Part shown: positions 43,719 to 52,564 of the stretch, piece by piece | Numbering within the stretch: position 1 is the stretch's first letter | Layout of the letters: each line of letters begins with the position of its first letter | DNA from: Arthrobacter sp. 18067 | Lineage (GTDB): Bacteria > Actinomycetota > Actinomycetes > Actinomycetales > Micrococcaceae | Direction: 5' to 3' | DNA length: 64,000 bases | NCBI RefSeq assembly: GCF_902706295.1 | Contig: NZ_CACSJJ010000001.1 | Span: 527,641 to 591,640 of the forward strand | Position numbers and translations under genes: made by a program | The notes under the pieces: model-generated | The model's input: the letters and a program-made list of their open reading frames with translations, nothing else | Told to the model about the DNA's origin: nothing | The model's database searches: none

Positions 43719-44414
43719 ATGACGGAGACCACCGGGATTACCTTCCTGCCTGCACGCCCCGGGAACCTCCTCATAAGGGTCGGTCATCCATCCGAGCACG
43801 GCAGATACCTCCTGGCCTTGCGGGACATGGTCGAATCCCTCAACCTCTTGGGAGTCACGCGAATCCGTGCGCTCAAAGATGGACTCCACATCGCATATGA
43901 CATCAGGATCGTGGACACCGAAGACCTGGAGGACATGCTCACCGCAGCCGACGCCGCAGTCCACTTCGCCCGAGGTGACCATAAAGCCCGCATCCACAAC
44001 CTGTCCGTCTCCTTTGACGGTCCCGGCAGCATCGATCTGCCCGTGGCGAGTTTGCTGCTGGGCACCTCAGAGACCGGGCTGATCCGCCGTCTGTGCCGGA
44101 CGGGGCATGTCGTAGCCGCACTCACAGCTCCAGCTGCGGCCCCAGTGGTCGACGTCACCGCAACCAAAGGAATGTCGGCCTCATCTCAAGCTTGCGGGTC
44201 ACGTAAAGCAGTGTTGCCCGGCACGCTTCTGCTTTCTGATGCCGGCATCACCATCGCCGCGCTCGGAGGCTTCAGCAACGAATACCAGGTTGGGCGAGTG
44301 GTCCAACGTGGGACCACACCGCCGCAACGACTCCACATCGGAGACTTCGTCAGATTCCACCACGCGTCCCCTCAGAAACCCAACGAATCCATCCCCCAGG
44401 AATGCACGAGATGA
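43719..44414 (+). CDS. divergent KipI/AHS1-like protein
   Basis: This 231-residue protein follows the fold order of allophanate-hydrolase-subunit-1/KipI proteins: an N-terminal ferredoxin-like part (GITFLPARPGNLLIRVG, then LLGVTRIRALKDGLHIAYDI), a linker, VSFDGPGSIDLPVASLLLGT, and a C-terminal barrel ending RKAVLPGTLLLSDAGITIAA and LHIGDFVRFHH. The GFxPGFxYL and SPGGW segments of active relatives are missing. It follows AACAGGAAGG and a large inverted repeat. Its stop overlaps a small gene (ATGA). KipI-like partners (subunit 2, LamB) are absent. The assignment is from pattern and is tentative. Confidence 0.6.
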   Translation: MTETTGITFLPARPGNLLIRVGHPSEHGRYLLALRDMVESLNLLGVTRIRALKDGLHIAYDIRIVDTEDLEDMLTAADAAVHFARGDHKARIHNLSVSFDGPGSIDLPVASLLLGTSETGLIRRLCRTGHVVAALTAPAAAPVVDVTATKGMSASSQACGSRKAVLPGTLLLSDAGITIAALGGFSNEYQVGRVVQRGTTPPQRLHIGDFVRFHHASPQKPNESIPQECTR

Positions 44415-44641
44415 AAAAGAGAAACCAAGGTTCCGATCTGTTCGAACCGGCCCAACACGGGCAGTTCGTCCCCATGATCGCTTCGACGACGAAGAGCCGA
44501 CAGAGGATTTCCGGCAATGTTGCCGGCACCAACCCGGCTGTTGGCCATCGATACCAGCGGCCGCCGCAGACTCTTGCCGCCTCCCAGTACCGGCCCAACC
44601 CGGAAACCTCATCATCTGTGGCGGGGAACAGCGTCCGCTGA
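44411..44641 (+). CDS. small hypothetical protein (76 aa)
   Basis: The frame begins MKKRNQGSDLFEPAQHG and is polar and basic with no recognisable domain. The start overlaps the AHS1-like stop in an ATGA arrangement, which is the main support for translation; no separate ribosome site is clear. It occupies the place where subunit 2 would be expected in a complete AHS operon but shows no similarity to it that I can see. Confidence 0.4.
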   Translation: MKKRNQGSDLFEPAQHGQFVPMIASTTKSRQRISGNVAGTNPAVGHRYQRPPQTLAASQYRPNPETSSSVAGNSVR

Positions 44642-44651
44642 AAGGAGCGTT

Positions 44652-44876
44652 ATGAAGCCCGAACCAGTACAGTTATTCCACGATCCTCTGGCTGAAGTAC
44701 CGCTTCCTAGCGCCCCTGTTTTCGTACCACAGCAGCCCAGACCGACACGCACACCACGTGGGAGCACCAGACGGTACGCAAATACCACGGCATCCCGGGC
44801 TGCTTCGTTGGAAGCTGTCGTCCGTGACCTCCGGAGATTGGAACGCAGAACCGCCAGTCGAGGCACGGAAGGATGA
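44652..44876 (+). CDS. small hypothetical protein (74 aa)
   Basis: The ATG at 44652 has AAAGGAG 5 bases upstream. The product begins MKPEPVQLFHDPLAEVPLP, has a Pro/Arg-rich middle and a charged C-terminal helix (SLEAVVRDLRRLERRTA). No domain is recognised. It lies 10 bases after the previous small gene, so three small or orphan genes form a compact unit before the MFS gene. Confidence 0.5.
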   Translation: MKPEPVQLFHDPLAEVPLPSAPVFVPQQPRPTRTPRGSTRRYANTTASRAASLEAVVRDLRRLERRTASRGTEG

Positions 44877-45001
44877 CAAGCCTATGATTGCGCGGCAGCA
44901 TCCCCGGTAACCACAGGCCAGTACTTTGCGTCCGACGCAGAGCTGCTTTGCTGACCGGAGACCGAGAGCGGCAACCATGGAAAGGAAACGTAAGGCCGGT
45001 A

Positions 45002-46171
45002 ATGAGCACCAAGAGATTTCTGGCCGCATCAGTCCCTCCCCGCCTGGCCATGGCAGGTTCCGCCGTTGCTCTGCCCATTCTTGCCATCGAACAGACCGGT
45101 GACATCGGGATTGCCGGCGCTCTGGTCGCAGCTTCACTCGCCCCCAGTGTCATAGCCGCTCCCTTGGTAGGCGCCGCGTTGGACCGTACGCGGCGCCCCG
45201 GGGTGATGATCGCCTTCTCGTGCTTGCTGACCGCCGCCGTCACCGCTGCCATGACGTTGCTCGGTGCCGTCCCGCTGGCAGTAGTCTTCATTCTTCTGAT
45301 CTTGGCCGGGGCGGTCTCACCTTTTTACATGGGTGGTCTCTCCAGCTTTGTTGCGGACGTGATGCCTCATAATCGTCGTGGATTCGCCATCGACGCATTC
45401 TCGTACAACGTCTCAGCCGTAGGCGGCCCCGCAGCCGTCGCCCTGCTCACGCTGTTCGCGCCCGTCCAGACAGCAGTTCTGGCACTCACTGCCAGCGCGG
45501 CGCTGGGAGCCATGGTGGTCTTCAGGATGGGGCTGCCCTCCCACGCCGGGACCAGCAAATCCGTCCTGAGCGCCATCACCGGCGGGGTGAAATGGATGCT
45601 CGGCCACCGCCCACTAGCGGTGCTGACGGCAGCATCAACACTCAGCCAGGTTGGTCAAGGCGGGCTCGCCGTCGCAGCCATCGCATTCTCGCTGGAACGA
45701 GTAGGCTCCCCCGATCAAGCCGCCTTCGTCGTGACCGCCTTCGCTGTGGGAGCACTGGCCGGATCACTTTATGAAACCCTGCGTCCAACACGGTCGCGTC
45801 CCCAAAAGGTCATGATGCTCGGCTTCCTGATGACAGGTCTCCTGACAATCGGCGCCACACTCGACTTGGGAATCGTAGGGACCGTGGTCTTCATCGGGCT
45901 GTCAGGTGTTTTCACTGCTTCCCCTGTAGCAGCCATGCTGTCCCTCAGAAATCACCTCAGCCCGACACATCTGAAGGCTCAGGTCTTCACCGTCGGAGCC
46001 GGCCTCCGGGCAACAGCCTTCGCCGCCGGCGCGGCCCTCGCTGGGACCGCTGCTGCCACCGGAGTAGGAGGTGCTATCCCCATAATTGGGGTGGGCCTGG
46101 TGTGGGTAGCCTCGGCAGCTCTGATGGCCGCTTATCCACGGGATCACACCCAGCTCCCACCCGACATGTGA
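45002..46171 (+). CDS. MFS transporter
   Basis: This 389-residue protein has about 12 membrane segments; the loop after segment 2 reads GAALDRTRRPGVM, a reduced A-motif, and MPHNRRGFAIDAFSYN follows segment 4. This is typical of the drug-efflux-like, actinobacterial MFS_1 group. The ATG at 45002 was chosen because AAGG lies about seven bases upstream. It lies 125 bases after the small genes. The gene is followed directly by the phased GGTCC array. Confidence 0.82.
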   Translation: MSTKRFLAASVPPRLAMAGSAVALPILAIEQTGDIGIAGALVAASLAPSVIAAPLVGAALDRTRRPGVMIAFSCLLTAAVTAAMTLLGAVPLAVVFILLILAGAVSPFYMGGLSSFVADVMPHNRRGFAIDAFSYNVSAVGGPAAVALLTLFAPVQTAVLALTASAALGAMVVFRMGLPSHAGTSKSVLSAITGGVKWMLGHRPLAVLTAASTLSQVGQGGLAVAAIAFSLERVGSPDQAAFVVTAFAVGALAGSLYETLRPTRSRPQKVMMLGFLMTGLLTIGATLDLGIVGTVVFIGLSGVFTASPVAAMLSLRNHLSPTHLKAQVFTVGAGLRATAFAAGAALAGTAAATGVGGAIPIIGVGLVWVASAALMAAYPRDHTQLPPDM

Positions 46172-46193
46172 ACGCGTAAGCGCCCTTACTCCG

Positions 46194-46302
46194 GGTCCTC
46201 ACACTGGTCCACGGGTGGTCCTTTGGGTGGTCTTTTCGGTGGTCCACGGGCGGTCCTTCCACTGGTCCATTGAGTGGTCCTTGCGCTGGTCCGTTTTGGT
46301 CG
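46194..46302 (+). repeat. phased GGTCC array (left arm)
   Basis: GGTCC or a one-base variant begins at 46194, 46206, 46217, 46229 (GGTCT), 46241, 46252, 46264, 46276, 46288 and 46298 (GGTCG). The spacing is 10-12 bases, average just under 12. Between the cores the bases vary, often reading GGTGGTCC or CTGGTCC. It starts 22 bases after the MFS stop. A complementary GGACC array follows at 46383. Confidence 0.85.
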
Positions 46303-46382
46303 TCGATGGTGGCCAGGACCAATACTCAGGCGAATTCTGACCGGATAAGACAACGAGCGCGGCCCTGAGGGGTCACGTGAAA

Positions 46383-46459
46383 GGACCGCGTTCGGATCCA
46401 TCAAGGGACCATGGATGGACCAGTGAAGGACCAGCCGTGGACCGCATTCTAAAAGGACC
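46383..46459 (+). repeat. phased GGACC array (right arm, inverted)
   Basis: GGACC occurs at 46383, 46406, 46417, 46428, 46439 and 46455, with GGATCC filling the 46394 slot, so most steps are 11-12 bases. It is the reverse complement of the left array's core. An 80-base spacer separates the arms. A transcript through both could pair in several registers. Confidence 0.85.
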
Positions 46460-46767
46460 GCGGCAGCCCGCCCAGGTTCGGCTTACGTCAAGGGGCCGCG
46501 TGCGCGTGCTTTGCCTTTACAGTTCGGCATATTCGGATGGCGCCAAGCAGTATCCCTTGGTGCGCTGCATCTCACTGGATATGAGCATGTCCGGGAGCGC
46601 GGTCTCGTGCGCCACATGGAAACCGCTGCCTGTTTTTCGGCCGCAATCGCTCCCGGCCTGCCAAGGGATAAAAGTACTTCAAAGGCCAGGATCTGGTTCT
46701 CACCATCGGAACCACCCGACCCCGAAGTCAATGGCAGGTTCAACCACCGGCTATCGGCTCGAGCAAA
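46460..46767. other. non-coding stretch after the GGACC array
   Basis: Frames are open on both strands but none has a ribosome site or recognisable domain. I see nothing I can assign here. Confidence 0.4.
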
Positions 46768-46812
46768 GCATGCTGGGCTCGGTTCGACACTATTCGACCA
46801 AACCCAGCATGC
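46768..46812. repeat. inverted repeat GCATGCTGGG ... CCCAGCATGC
   Basis: Perfect 10-base arms at 46768-46777 and 46803-46812 flank a 25-base loop. There is no T-run. It lies in the gene-free stretch between the MFS and LysR genes. Confidence 0.5.
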
Positions 46813-46891
46813 GTTGGACCGCTGATAACTGCCTCTCTGTAGTGCTTTGCGCTCATCGGCAGCTCCCAGGAGAAGGGGCAGAATCCAGCGC

Positions 46892-46987
46892 TCACCGCCT
46901 GGTGAGGGCCTTGTCCTGGATTTCGGTAATGGTGATGTCTTCCAAAGACCTACCCTTTGTACGCACCGCGAAGAGCAACGTGGGCAT
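46892..46987 (-). pseudogene. tail of an MFS sugar-porter gene
   Basis: The minus strand reads MPTLLFAVRTKGRSLEDITI and then TEIQDKALTRR before a stop. TKGRSLEDI is the conserved tail (PETKGRSLEEIE) of sugar-porter MFS proteins. Only about 31 codons remain, immediately downstream of the LysR gene, so this is probably the stub of a deleted transporter gene. Confidence 0.5.
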
Positions 46988-47005
46988 CTCCGGTGTCGGG
47001 CTTGC

Positions 47006-47959
47006 CTAACCTGCGTCAGGAGCTCCAACTGATACGAGCTCCTGAATCGATTCGCTGTCCGTTATGGGAGATCCGTAGGTTGGCATGCGGTCCAGGTTCG
47101 GGAGCAGGGCACGCAAGGCCGGATTGCTGTTGTCCGGGTTCCAGCAGACGCTGAGACTTACCCGCCGGGAATCCACAGGGTCTAGCTCCCGGTAGACGAC
47201 GCCGTCCACTCGCAAAAGCGTCGCGGACTTGGGAACAAGGGCCATCCCTCTACCGGCGCGGACCAAGGCCAGCATGGCCGGTATCTCGGACACACTATGG
47301 GATGTCAAGAAGCGATCCAGGTTCAACATGGTGGCGCACATATCGTGGAAGTACTTCTGGTCGAGGCTGCTGTAGGCAATGTAGTCGCCAACCATCGCGC
47401 CCTCGAGAGTCAGCGGCCCGGCGGCATCGGCCAGTTCATGACCGGCGGGCAGCGCCGCAACCATTTCTTCGGAGTGAAGGTGCCTGGATCCGAACATCTC
47501 AGGAACCGCGGGTCGCGCCAAGCCCACGTCTAGTTCGCCGTTAGCCAGTGCTTCGAATTGGGCCTCGCTCACCATCTCCACGATGTTGATATCCACCGAT
47601 GGGAAGAGATTGTTCACATAGGTCAGAAACTCATTAAGCACTGCATACGCGCCCATCGCAGTGAACGCGAGGCGCAGCGTACCGACCTCGCCCGCTTCTG
47701 CTTTATGGGCAAGCTGTGGAAGCGCCTCCGCAATGGAAATGATCCTTCGTGCATCAGCCAAAACCAAGGCCCCGGCGACTGTTAGGGAGATCTCCTTTCC
47801 TCCACGCTCCAGGAGCTTGGCATGCACCGCCCGCTCCAGGTTTTGAATGTTTCGGGTCAACGTCGGTTGCGTTAAGTGGAGTCTTTCTGCGGCTCTGCCA
47901 AAGTGCAGCTCTTCCGCGACGGCAACGAATCCCTTGAGTTGGGACAGGGTTGGGCTCAT
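47006..47959 (-). CDS. LysR-family transcriptional regulator
   Basis: This 317-residue protein has the LysR DNA-binding domain at residues 1-60 (LSQLKGFVAVAEELHFGRAA, ERLHLTQPTLTRNIQNLERAV) and an effector domain with FTAMGAYAVLNEFLTYVNNL. It is divergent from the dehydrogenase that opens the sugar-acid operon, with 113 bases between the starts. It probably activates that operon in response to a pathway intermediate. Confidence 0.9.
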   Translation of the reverse strand: MSPTLSQLKGFVAVAEELHFGRAAERLHLTQPTLTRNIQNLERAVHAKLLERGGKEISLTVAGALVLADARRIISIAEALPQLAHKAEAGEVGTLRLAFTAMGAYAVLNEFLTYVNNLFPSVDINIVEMVSEAQFEALANGELDVGLARPAVPEMFGSRHLHSEEMVAALPAGHELADAAGPLTLEGAMVGDYIAYSSLDQKYFHDMCATMLNLDRFLTSHSVSEIPAMLALVRAGRGMALVPKSATLLRVDGVVYRELDPVDSRRVSLSVCWNPDNSNPALRALLPNLDRMPTYGSPITDSESIQELVSVGAPDAG

Positions 47960-48072
47960 GCATTGAGCGTATCACTGGATGCAGAAAAACGCTTGGACAC
48001 GTATGACGATCTGGATTTACTTTGGATCTATCACCTCAGAAGTTGCCCACATCACACAGTTTGAAGGATCCG

Positions 48073-49059
48073 ATGACGACTCTAGTTATGGCCATGAACC
48101 CGCAGCGAGCCGAGGACGTGTGCGATGCCGCGACCAGGCTCCGGCTGGACGAACGATTTGATGTTCGCTGGGGATCGGACACCTTTGACGCCGACGAACT
48201 GGCCCGTTTGCTTCCGGGAAGCGATGTTGTGGTTACCAGCTGGGGAACGCCCAAGCTGACGGCGGCTATGCTCTCAGACGCCGCCGCGCCGAAGATCATC
48301 GCCCACGCCGCAGGCACCGTAAAGAACGTGCTTGATCCAGATACTTTCGACTTGAACCTCGCAGTGTTTTCCGCAGGCGTTCGAATCGCCGAATCGGTTG
48401 GCGAGTACTGCCTCGCTGCAACCTTGACCATGCTGCGAAGGCTGCCGGCGTTTGATCAGGCAATGCGGGTGGACGAATGGAAACCCGCGAACGTGCGCGG
48501 ACGGGAACTGACGGGCAAGACCGTAGGAATCGTGGGCGCCAGCTCCACGGCACGGGCTTTCATCTCGCTTCTGAAGCCTTTTCGCTGTGACGTAGTGGTC
48601 TATGATCCCTACCTTTCTGACGAGAAGGCACGCCAGCTGGGCGTACGCCGCGGCGAACTCGAGGAAGTAGTCAGCGCACCCATCGTCTCCCTGCACGTAC
48701 CGAATCTTCCCGCCACGGAAGGAATGATCACCAGCGAGCACATCAAGTCCATGCAGGAGGGAGCACTGCTGATCAATTCGTCAACCGGTCCCACGATGGA
48801 CTACGACGCACTTGAGGCCGAGATTTCCAAAGGCAGGGTTTTTGCTGCCCTGGACGTCTACCCACAGTCACCTCCCGCATTATCAGCCAACTACACAGAC
48901 TCACCCAACGTACTGCTGACACCTCACATCGCCGGCGACTCGGTAGAGGGGCACCAGGCCTTGGTGGGCTTCGTGATCAAGGACGTAGTCAGTTGGCTCG
49001 AACACGGGCAACGCGGCGAAAGCTACGTCGATCTCTCCGCACTCTCCCGGTCGGCATGA
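48073..49059 (+). CDS. D-2-hydroxyacid dehydrogenase-like protein with altered active site
   Basis: The 328-residue protein has the D-isomer 2-hydroxyacid dehydrogenase layout: a catalytic domain (VVVTSWGTPKLTAAML, AHAAGTVKNVL), the nucleotide domain from about residue 150 and the C-terminal His motif LLTPHIAGDSVEGHQAL. Two family signatures are changed. The GxGxxG loop reads GIVGASSTARAF and the LINTARG segment with the catalytic Arg reads LINSSTGPTMD. It heads the operon and overlaps the enolase-superfamily gene (ATGA). It may act on an unusual substrate or have lost redox activity. Confidence 0.82.
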   Translation: MTTLVMAMNPQRAEDVCDAATRLRLDERFDVRWGSDTFDADELARLLPGSDVVVTSWGTPKLTAAMLSDAAAPKIIAHAAGTVKNVLDPDTFDLNLAVFSAGVRIAESVGEYCLAATLTMLRRLPAFDQAMRVDEWKPANVRGRELTGKTVGIVGASSTARAFISLLKPFRCDVVVYDPYLSDEKARQLGVRRGELEEVVSAPIVSLHVPNLPATEGMITSEHIKSMQEGALLINSSTGPTMDYDALEAEISKGRVFAALDVYPQSPPALSANYTDSPNVLLTPHIAGDSVEGHQALVGFVIKDVVSWLEHGQRGESYVDLSALSRSA

Positions 49060-50222
49060 GCATGTACCTCTCAGACGCTCTGGAAGAGCGAACCCAGTAC
49101 CAGATGCCCCGAGTCGCGTCGTTGGAGGTCTTCGCGGTCAAGGTACCCTTCAAACATTCGTTTGTCCTCGGAAGCGGTGCAGTGGGTGCCCCAGGCCAAT
49201 GCGGCGATGTCATCTTCGTCAAGCTCACAACGGACTCAGGACATGTTGGTTGGGGGGAACAGAGAGCCCTGCCGAGCTGGAGCTACGAAACGCCGGAGAC
49301 CATCGCACTGGTCATTGAAAAGTACCTCAGTCCTTTGCTCATGGACCTCTCCCCCTTTGATGTAGGACTCTTCCACCGCCGGGCCGACAAGGTTCTCAGC
49401 CCATCGGTCTCCAATGGATTCCCTTTTGCCCGCGCAGCAGTGGATGTGGCGATGCACGACGCCGCAGGACAAATAGTGGGACTCCCCGTTCACGCGCTCC
49501 TTGGCGGCAAAGTCAACAGCGAGCTGAAACTGTGTTCTGCCATCGGCGTCGACACGCCCGCCGCCATGGTTGCACGAGTCGAAGAATCTTCCGAGTATCA
49601 CGCCTACAAGGTCAAGATCTCAGGTGACGTCCGGGCAGACACCGAAGCAATTCACGCTGTGTCTGAGGTCGCCGGCGGCAAACCACTATGGCTTGATGCC
49701 AACCAGTCGCACAGCCCATCGTCCATGATGCGACTCCTGGACAGAGTTGCCGACGTACCGGGACTCTTCTGTGTGGAACAGCCCGTGCCCAGCACCGACT
49801 GGGCGGGCATGAAGCGAGTCCAAGCCGCGAGCCGGATTCCCGTGGCCATCGACGAGGGCAGCTTTACCTCGCAGGACTTGGCCAGGACCATCGCCCTCGG
49901 TGCAGCCGACATGGTGGTCATCAAGATCTGCAAGTCCGGCGGAATCCGTAACGCCATGAAGACGGCCGCCGTCGCCACCGCCAACAGCACGGAAATTCTG
50001 GCCAGTGGACTGACTGACTGTGGCATCGGGTTCGCGGCTTCCCTTCACCTCTTCAGCAATCTGGACCTGGCCCTCCCCGCAGAACTCAACGGCCCCGAAC
50101 TCCTCAATGACCTCTACGTCGAAGGCCTCACCATCACCAATGCCATTGCCACAGTGCCGGATGCGCCTGGCCTGGGTGTCACGGTCGACGAAGAGCGAAT
50201 CCGATTCGAATCCCGCATCTAG
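49056..50222 (+). CDS. enolase-superfamily dehydratase/racemase (MR/MLE type)
   Basis: The 388-residue protein has the TIM-barrel residues of the muconate-lactonising/mandelate-racemase group: the KxK base pair in AYKVKISGD, metal ligands Asp in LWLDANQSH, Glu in FCVEQPVP and Asp/Glu in VAIDEGSF, and the second-side Lys in MVVIKICKSGG. The two-lysine arrangement is typical of MLE-subgroup enzymes, which cycloisomerise, dehydrate or epimerise. It is translationally coupled to the dehydrogenase upstream. The substrate is most likely an acid sugar or cyclitol derivative, judging from the ABC importer and IolB in the same operon. Confidence 0.87.
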   Translation: MSMYLSDALEERTQYQMPRVASLEVFAVKVPFKHSFVLGSGAVGAPGQCGDVIFVKLTTDSGHVGWGEQRALPSWSYETPETIALVIEKYLSPLLMDLSPFDVGLFHRRADKVLSPSVSNGFPFARAAVDVAMHDAAGQIVGLPVHALLGGKVNSELKLCSAIGVDTPAAMVARVEESSEYHAYKVKISGDVRADTEAIHAVSEVAGGKPLWLDANQSHSPSSMMRLLDRVADVPGLFCVEQPVPSTDWAGMKRVQAASRIPVAIDEGSFTSQDLARTIALGAADMVVIKICKSGGIRNAMKTAAVATANSTEILASGLTDCGIGFAASLHLFSNLDLALPAELNGPELLNDLYVEGLTITNAIATVPDAPGLGVTVDEERIRFESRI

Positions 50223-50263
50223 AACCCATCCCTCCCCAACCACAAATAATTCAAGGAACTCTC

Positions 50264-51568
50264 ATGAACCTACAGATCACGCGACGGAGCATGCTCAAAT
50301 TCGGCTTGGCTACCGGCACCATCGCTTCCTTGGGCACCACTATGGGCTGCTCATCATCACCTGCAGCAGGTTCCGAAGCATCATGGTCCATGTGGTCCAC
50401 CGGTGCCGCGGAGGACAAAGTCTGGAAAGACTTTAAGAACTACGTCGATTCAACGCTGAAGATTAACTCGACGTCCAACCTGACCCCGTCAAAGGGGTAC
50501 CAAACCAAGTTTGACCTTCAGCTTGCCAGCGGAACAACCAGCATGGTGGCTGCAGTAAGCGGGACCCTGATTCCCGCCTATGCAGCAAGGGGTGCCCTGA
50601 TGCCACTGGACGACTTGATCAAGGCCGACCCATCCTTCGATGCTGATGATTTCTATGCTGACAGCCGGAAGATTTGCTCGTTCAACAACAAGACCTATGC
50701 CCTCGGCTTGGACGTAGCGCCCACCATCCTCTACTACAACAAAACACTTTTCCAAGAACTCGGCGTGCCCCTGCCCTCCGCACGGGAACCGATGACATGG
50801 GAACAGTTCCATGCTTCTGCCAAGGCATTCACCAAGAAAACGGATGTGTATGGTTTCACCTGCACACCGAACATCGATGACCTGATGTCCTGGATCTACT
50901 CCGCAGGAGGAGACCTCCTCAACAGCGACCAAACCGCCAGCGCCCTTTCGTCAGAGGCGTCGATGAAAGCCATGACCTTTGTGCATGATCTCTTCGTCAA
51001 GGACCGCATTACCCCACCCATCACAAACCTCGTCACCGAGAATGCCCTGTCCAACTTCCTGCAGGGAAACGTGGCCTACCTCCAAAACGGCCCATGGCAG
51101 GTGCTCAACTTGCGAAACGCGAAGTTTGAATGGGACGTCGTCCCGTTCCCACAGGGCCCGGCAGGTAGCCTCCCACGCGTCTCTGGCTCCGGTTTCGCGA
51201 TTCCCGCTGAAACAAAAGACGCCGAGACTGCCTGGAAACTCCTCAAGGCACTAACCAGCAAGGACGCCCTGGATATCTATGCCTCGGCGGGCCGCAATAA
51301 TCCAGCACGCAAGTCCGCCGCCACGGCATTCGTACCGCCCCCTGCCAACCTCGGCATCGTCCAGGAAATTCTGGACGGAAAGCTCGCCGGTGGTCATACC
51401 TTCGACGTCACCACCAACTGGGGCGAAATTCGGCAGCTCCTCTCCACCGATCTGCCGCGCAGTTTCCTTGGCCAGATATCCCTTGAGGACGCAGTCAAGA
51501 GCTTCACTCCTGAACTCAACGCCCTCATCGGCACCCATCACGAGACGATGCTGAAGACCGCCTCCTGA
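50264..51568 (+). CDS. ABC sugar importer, substrate-binding lipoprotein
   Basis: The 434-residue protein starts with a twin-arginine-like signal (TRRSMLKFGLATGTIASLG) ending in the lipobox TMGC, so it is probably a lipid-anchored binding protein. The mature part is a family-1 extracellular solute-binding protein with YNKTLFQELGVPLPSAREPM and FLQGNVAYLQNGPWQVLNL. It precedes two MalF/MalG-type permease genes. No ATPase gene is encoded, so the importer must use a shared MsiK-like ATPase, as is common in actinobacteria. Confidence 0.9.
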   Translation: MNLQITRRSMLKFGLATGTIASLGTTMGCSSSPAAGSEASWSMWSTGAAEDKVWKDFKNYVDSTLKINSTSNLTPSKGYQTKFDLQLASGTTSMVAAVSGTLIPAYAARGALMPLDDLIKADPSFDADDFYADSRKICSFNNKTYALGLDVAPTILYYNKTLFQELGVPLPSAREPMTWEQFHASAKAFTKKTDVYGFTCTPNIDDLMSWIYSAGGDLLNSDQTASALSSEASMKAMTFVHDLFVKDRITPPITNLVTENALSNFLQGNVAYLQNGPWQVLNLRNAKFEWDVVPFPQGPAGSLPRVSGSGFAIPAETKDAETAWKLLKALTSKDALDIYASAGRNNPARKSAATAFVPPPANLGIVQEILDGKLAGGHTFDVTTNWGEIRQLLSTDLPRSFLGQISLEDAVKSFTPELNALIGTHHETMLKTAS

Positions 51569-51601
51569 CCTCTCCCACCTGCTAGGAATTACGGAGCACT
51601 T

Positions 51602-52564
51602 GTGTCCACAAAAATTACGCCCGCAGAGTTGGTCCCGCGCGCCAATGATCCGGCGACCATGACGCCGCGTCCCCCAACAAAGAAGAAGTACCGAAAAGAG
51701 AACGTCAACCTCACCGCCTGGCTGTTTCTCCTCCCCAGCTTCCTGGGGTTCCTTGTCTTCACCGCCTTTCCCGTAGTGGCCGCGGCTGGCATCTCGCTGC
51801 TCGAGTGGGACCTTTTCAGCTCACCGACCTTTGTGGGGCTCGCCAATTTCCAGAAGCTTCTCACTGACGAGGGATTCTGGGCATCATTTGTCAACACGGC
51901 GTACTTCACGTTCGCCAGTGTTCCCCTGACCATCATCACCAGTCTCATCCTGGCCCTGCTCCTCAACCAGGGCTTCAAGTACATTGCAGTTTTCCGCTCA
52001 TTGTTGTTGCTGCCCTACGCGACCATCACTGTCTCCGTCGCCTTCGTATGGATCTGGATGTATATCCCGCAGGACGGGCTCATCAACACCGTCCTGTCCT
52101 GGGTAGGAATCTCGGGCCCCGACTGGCTGGTTTCAGAGACATGGGCCATGCCGGCGCTCATCATCATGAGCGTCTGGAAGGGATTTGGATTCGGCATGAT
52201 CATCTTCCTCGCCGGGCTCCAAGCCATCCCCCAACAGCTTTATGAAGCCGCCATGGTGGACGGGGCCTCCAGTTGGGCCCGATTCCGGAATGTCACGCTC
52301 CCCATGCTCTCCCCATCAATGTTCTTTGTCGTCGTGACATCCGTGATCGGCTCCTTCCAAGTCTTCGACCAGGCACTGATCATGACCAACGGCGGCCCCG
52401 GGACGCAGACCACCACGCTGGTGATGTCCATCTACCGTGCTGGTTTCGAAAACTACAACGAAGGGTACGCAGCGGCCCAGTCCTTGGTTCTCTTCCTCTT
52501 CATCCTGGTCATTACGGCCGCACAGTTCCTCAATCAACGAAGGCTCGTCCACTATGACAACTGA
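51602..52564 (+). CDS. ABC sugar permease, MalF/UgpA type
   Basis: This 320-residue membrane protein has six predicted helices after a polar lead of about 35 residues, and the EAA loop EAAMVDGASSWARFRNVTLP that docks the ATPase. The start is a GTG at 51602 following GGAGCAC. Its stop lies inside the next gene (11-base overlap). Confidence 0.9.
   Translation: MSTKITPAELVPRANDPATMTPRPPTKKKYRKENVNLTAWLFLLPSFLGFLVFTAFPVVAAAGISLLEWDLFSSPTFVGLANFQKLLTDEGFWASFVNTAYFTFASVPLTIITSLILALLLNQGFKYIAVFRSLLLLPYATITVSVAFVWIWMYIPQDGLINTVLSWVGISGPDWLVSETWAMPALIIMSVWKGFGFGMIIFLAGLQAIPQQLYEAAMVDGASSWARFRNVTLPMLSPSMFFVVVTSVIGSFQVFDQALIMTNGGPGTQTTTLVMSIYRAGFENYNEGYAAAQSLVLFLFILVITAAQFLNQRRLVHYDN

Noticed and set aside
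46194..46459. CRISPR-like array
   Set aside because: Cores of 5 bases with 6-7 base spacers and an inversion halfway do not fit CRISPR repeats and spacers, and no cas gene is present.
46377..47009. 210-codon open frame starting in the GGACC array
   Set aside because: No ribosome site or domain is visible; the first part is only a translation of the array and the end covers the MFS tail remnant on the other strand.
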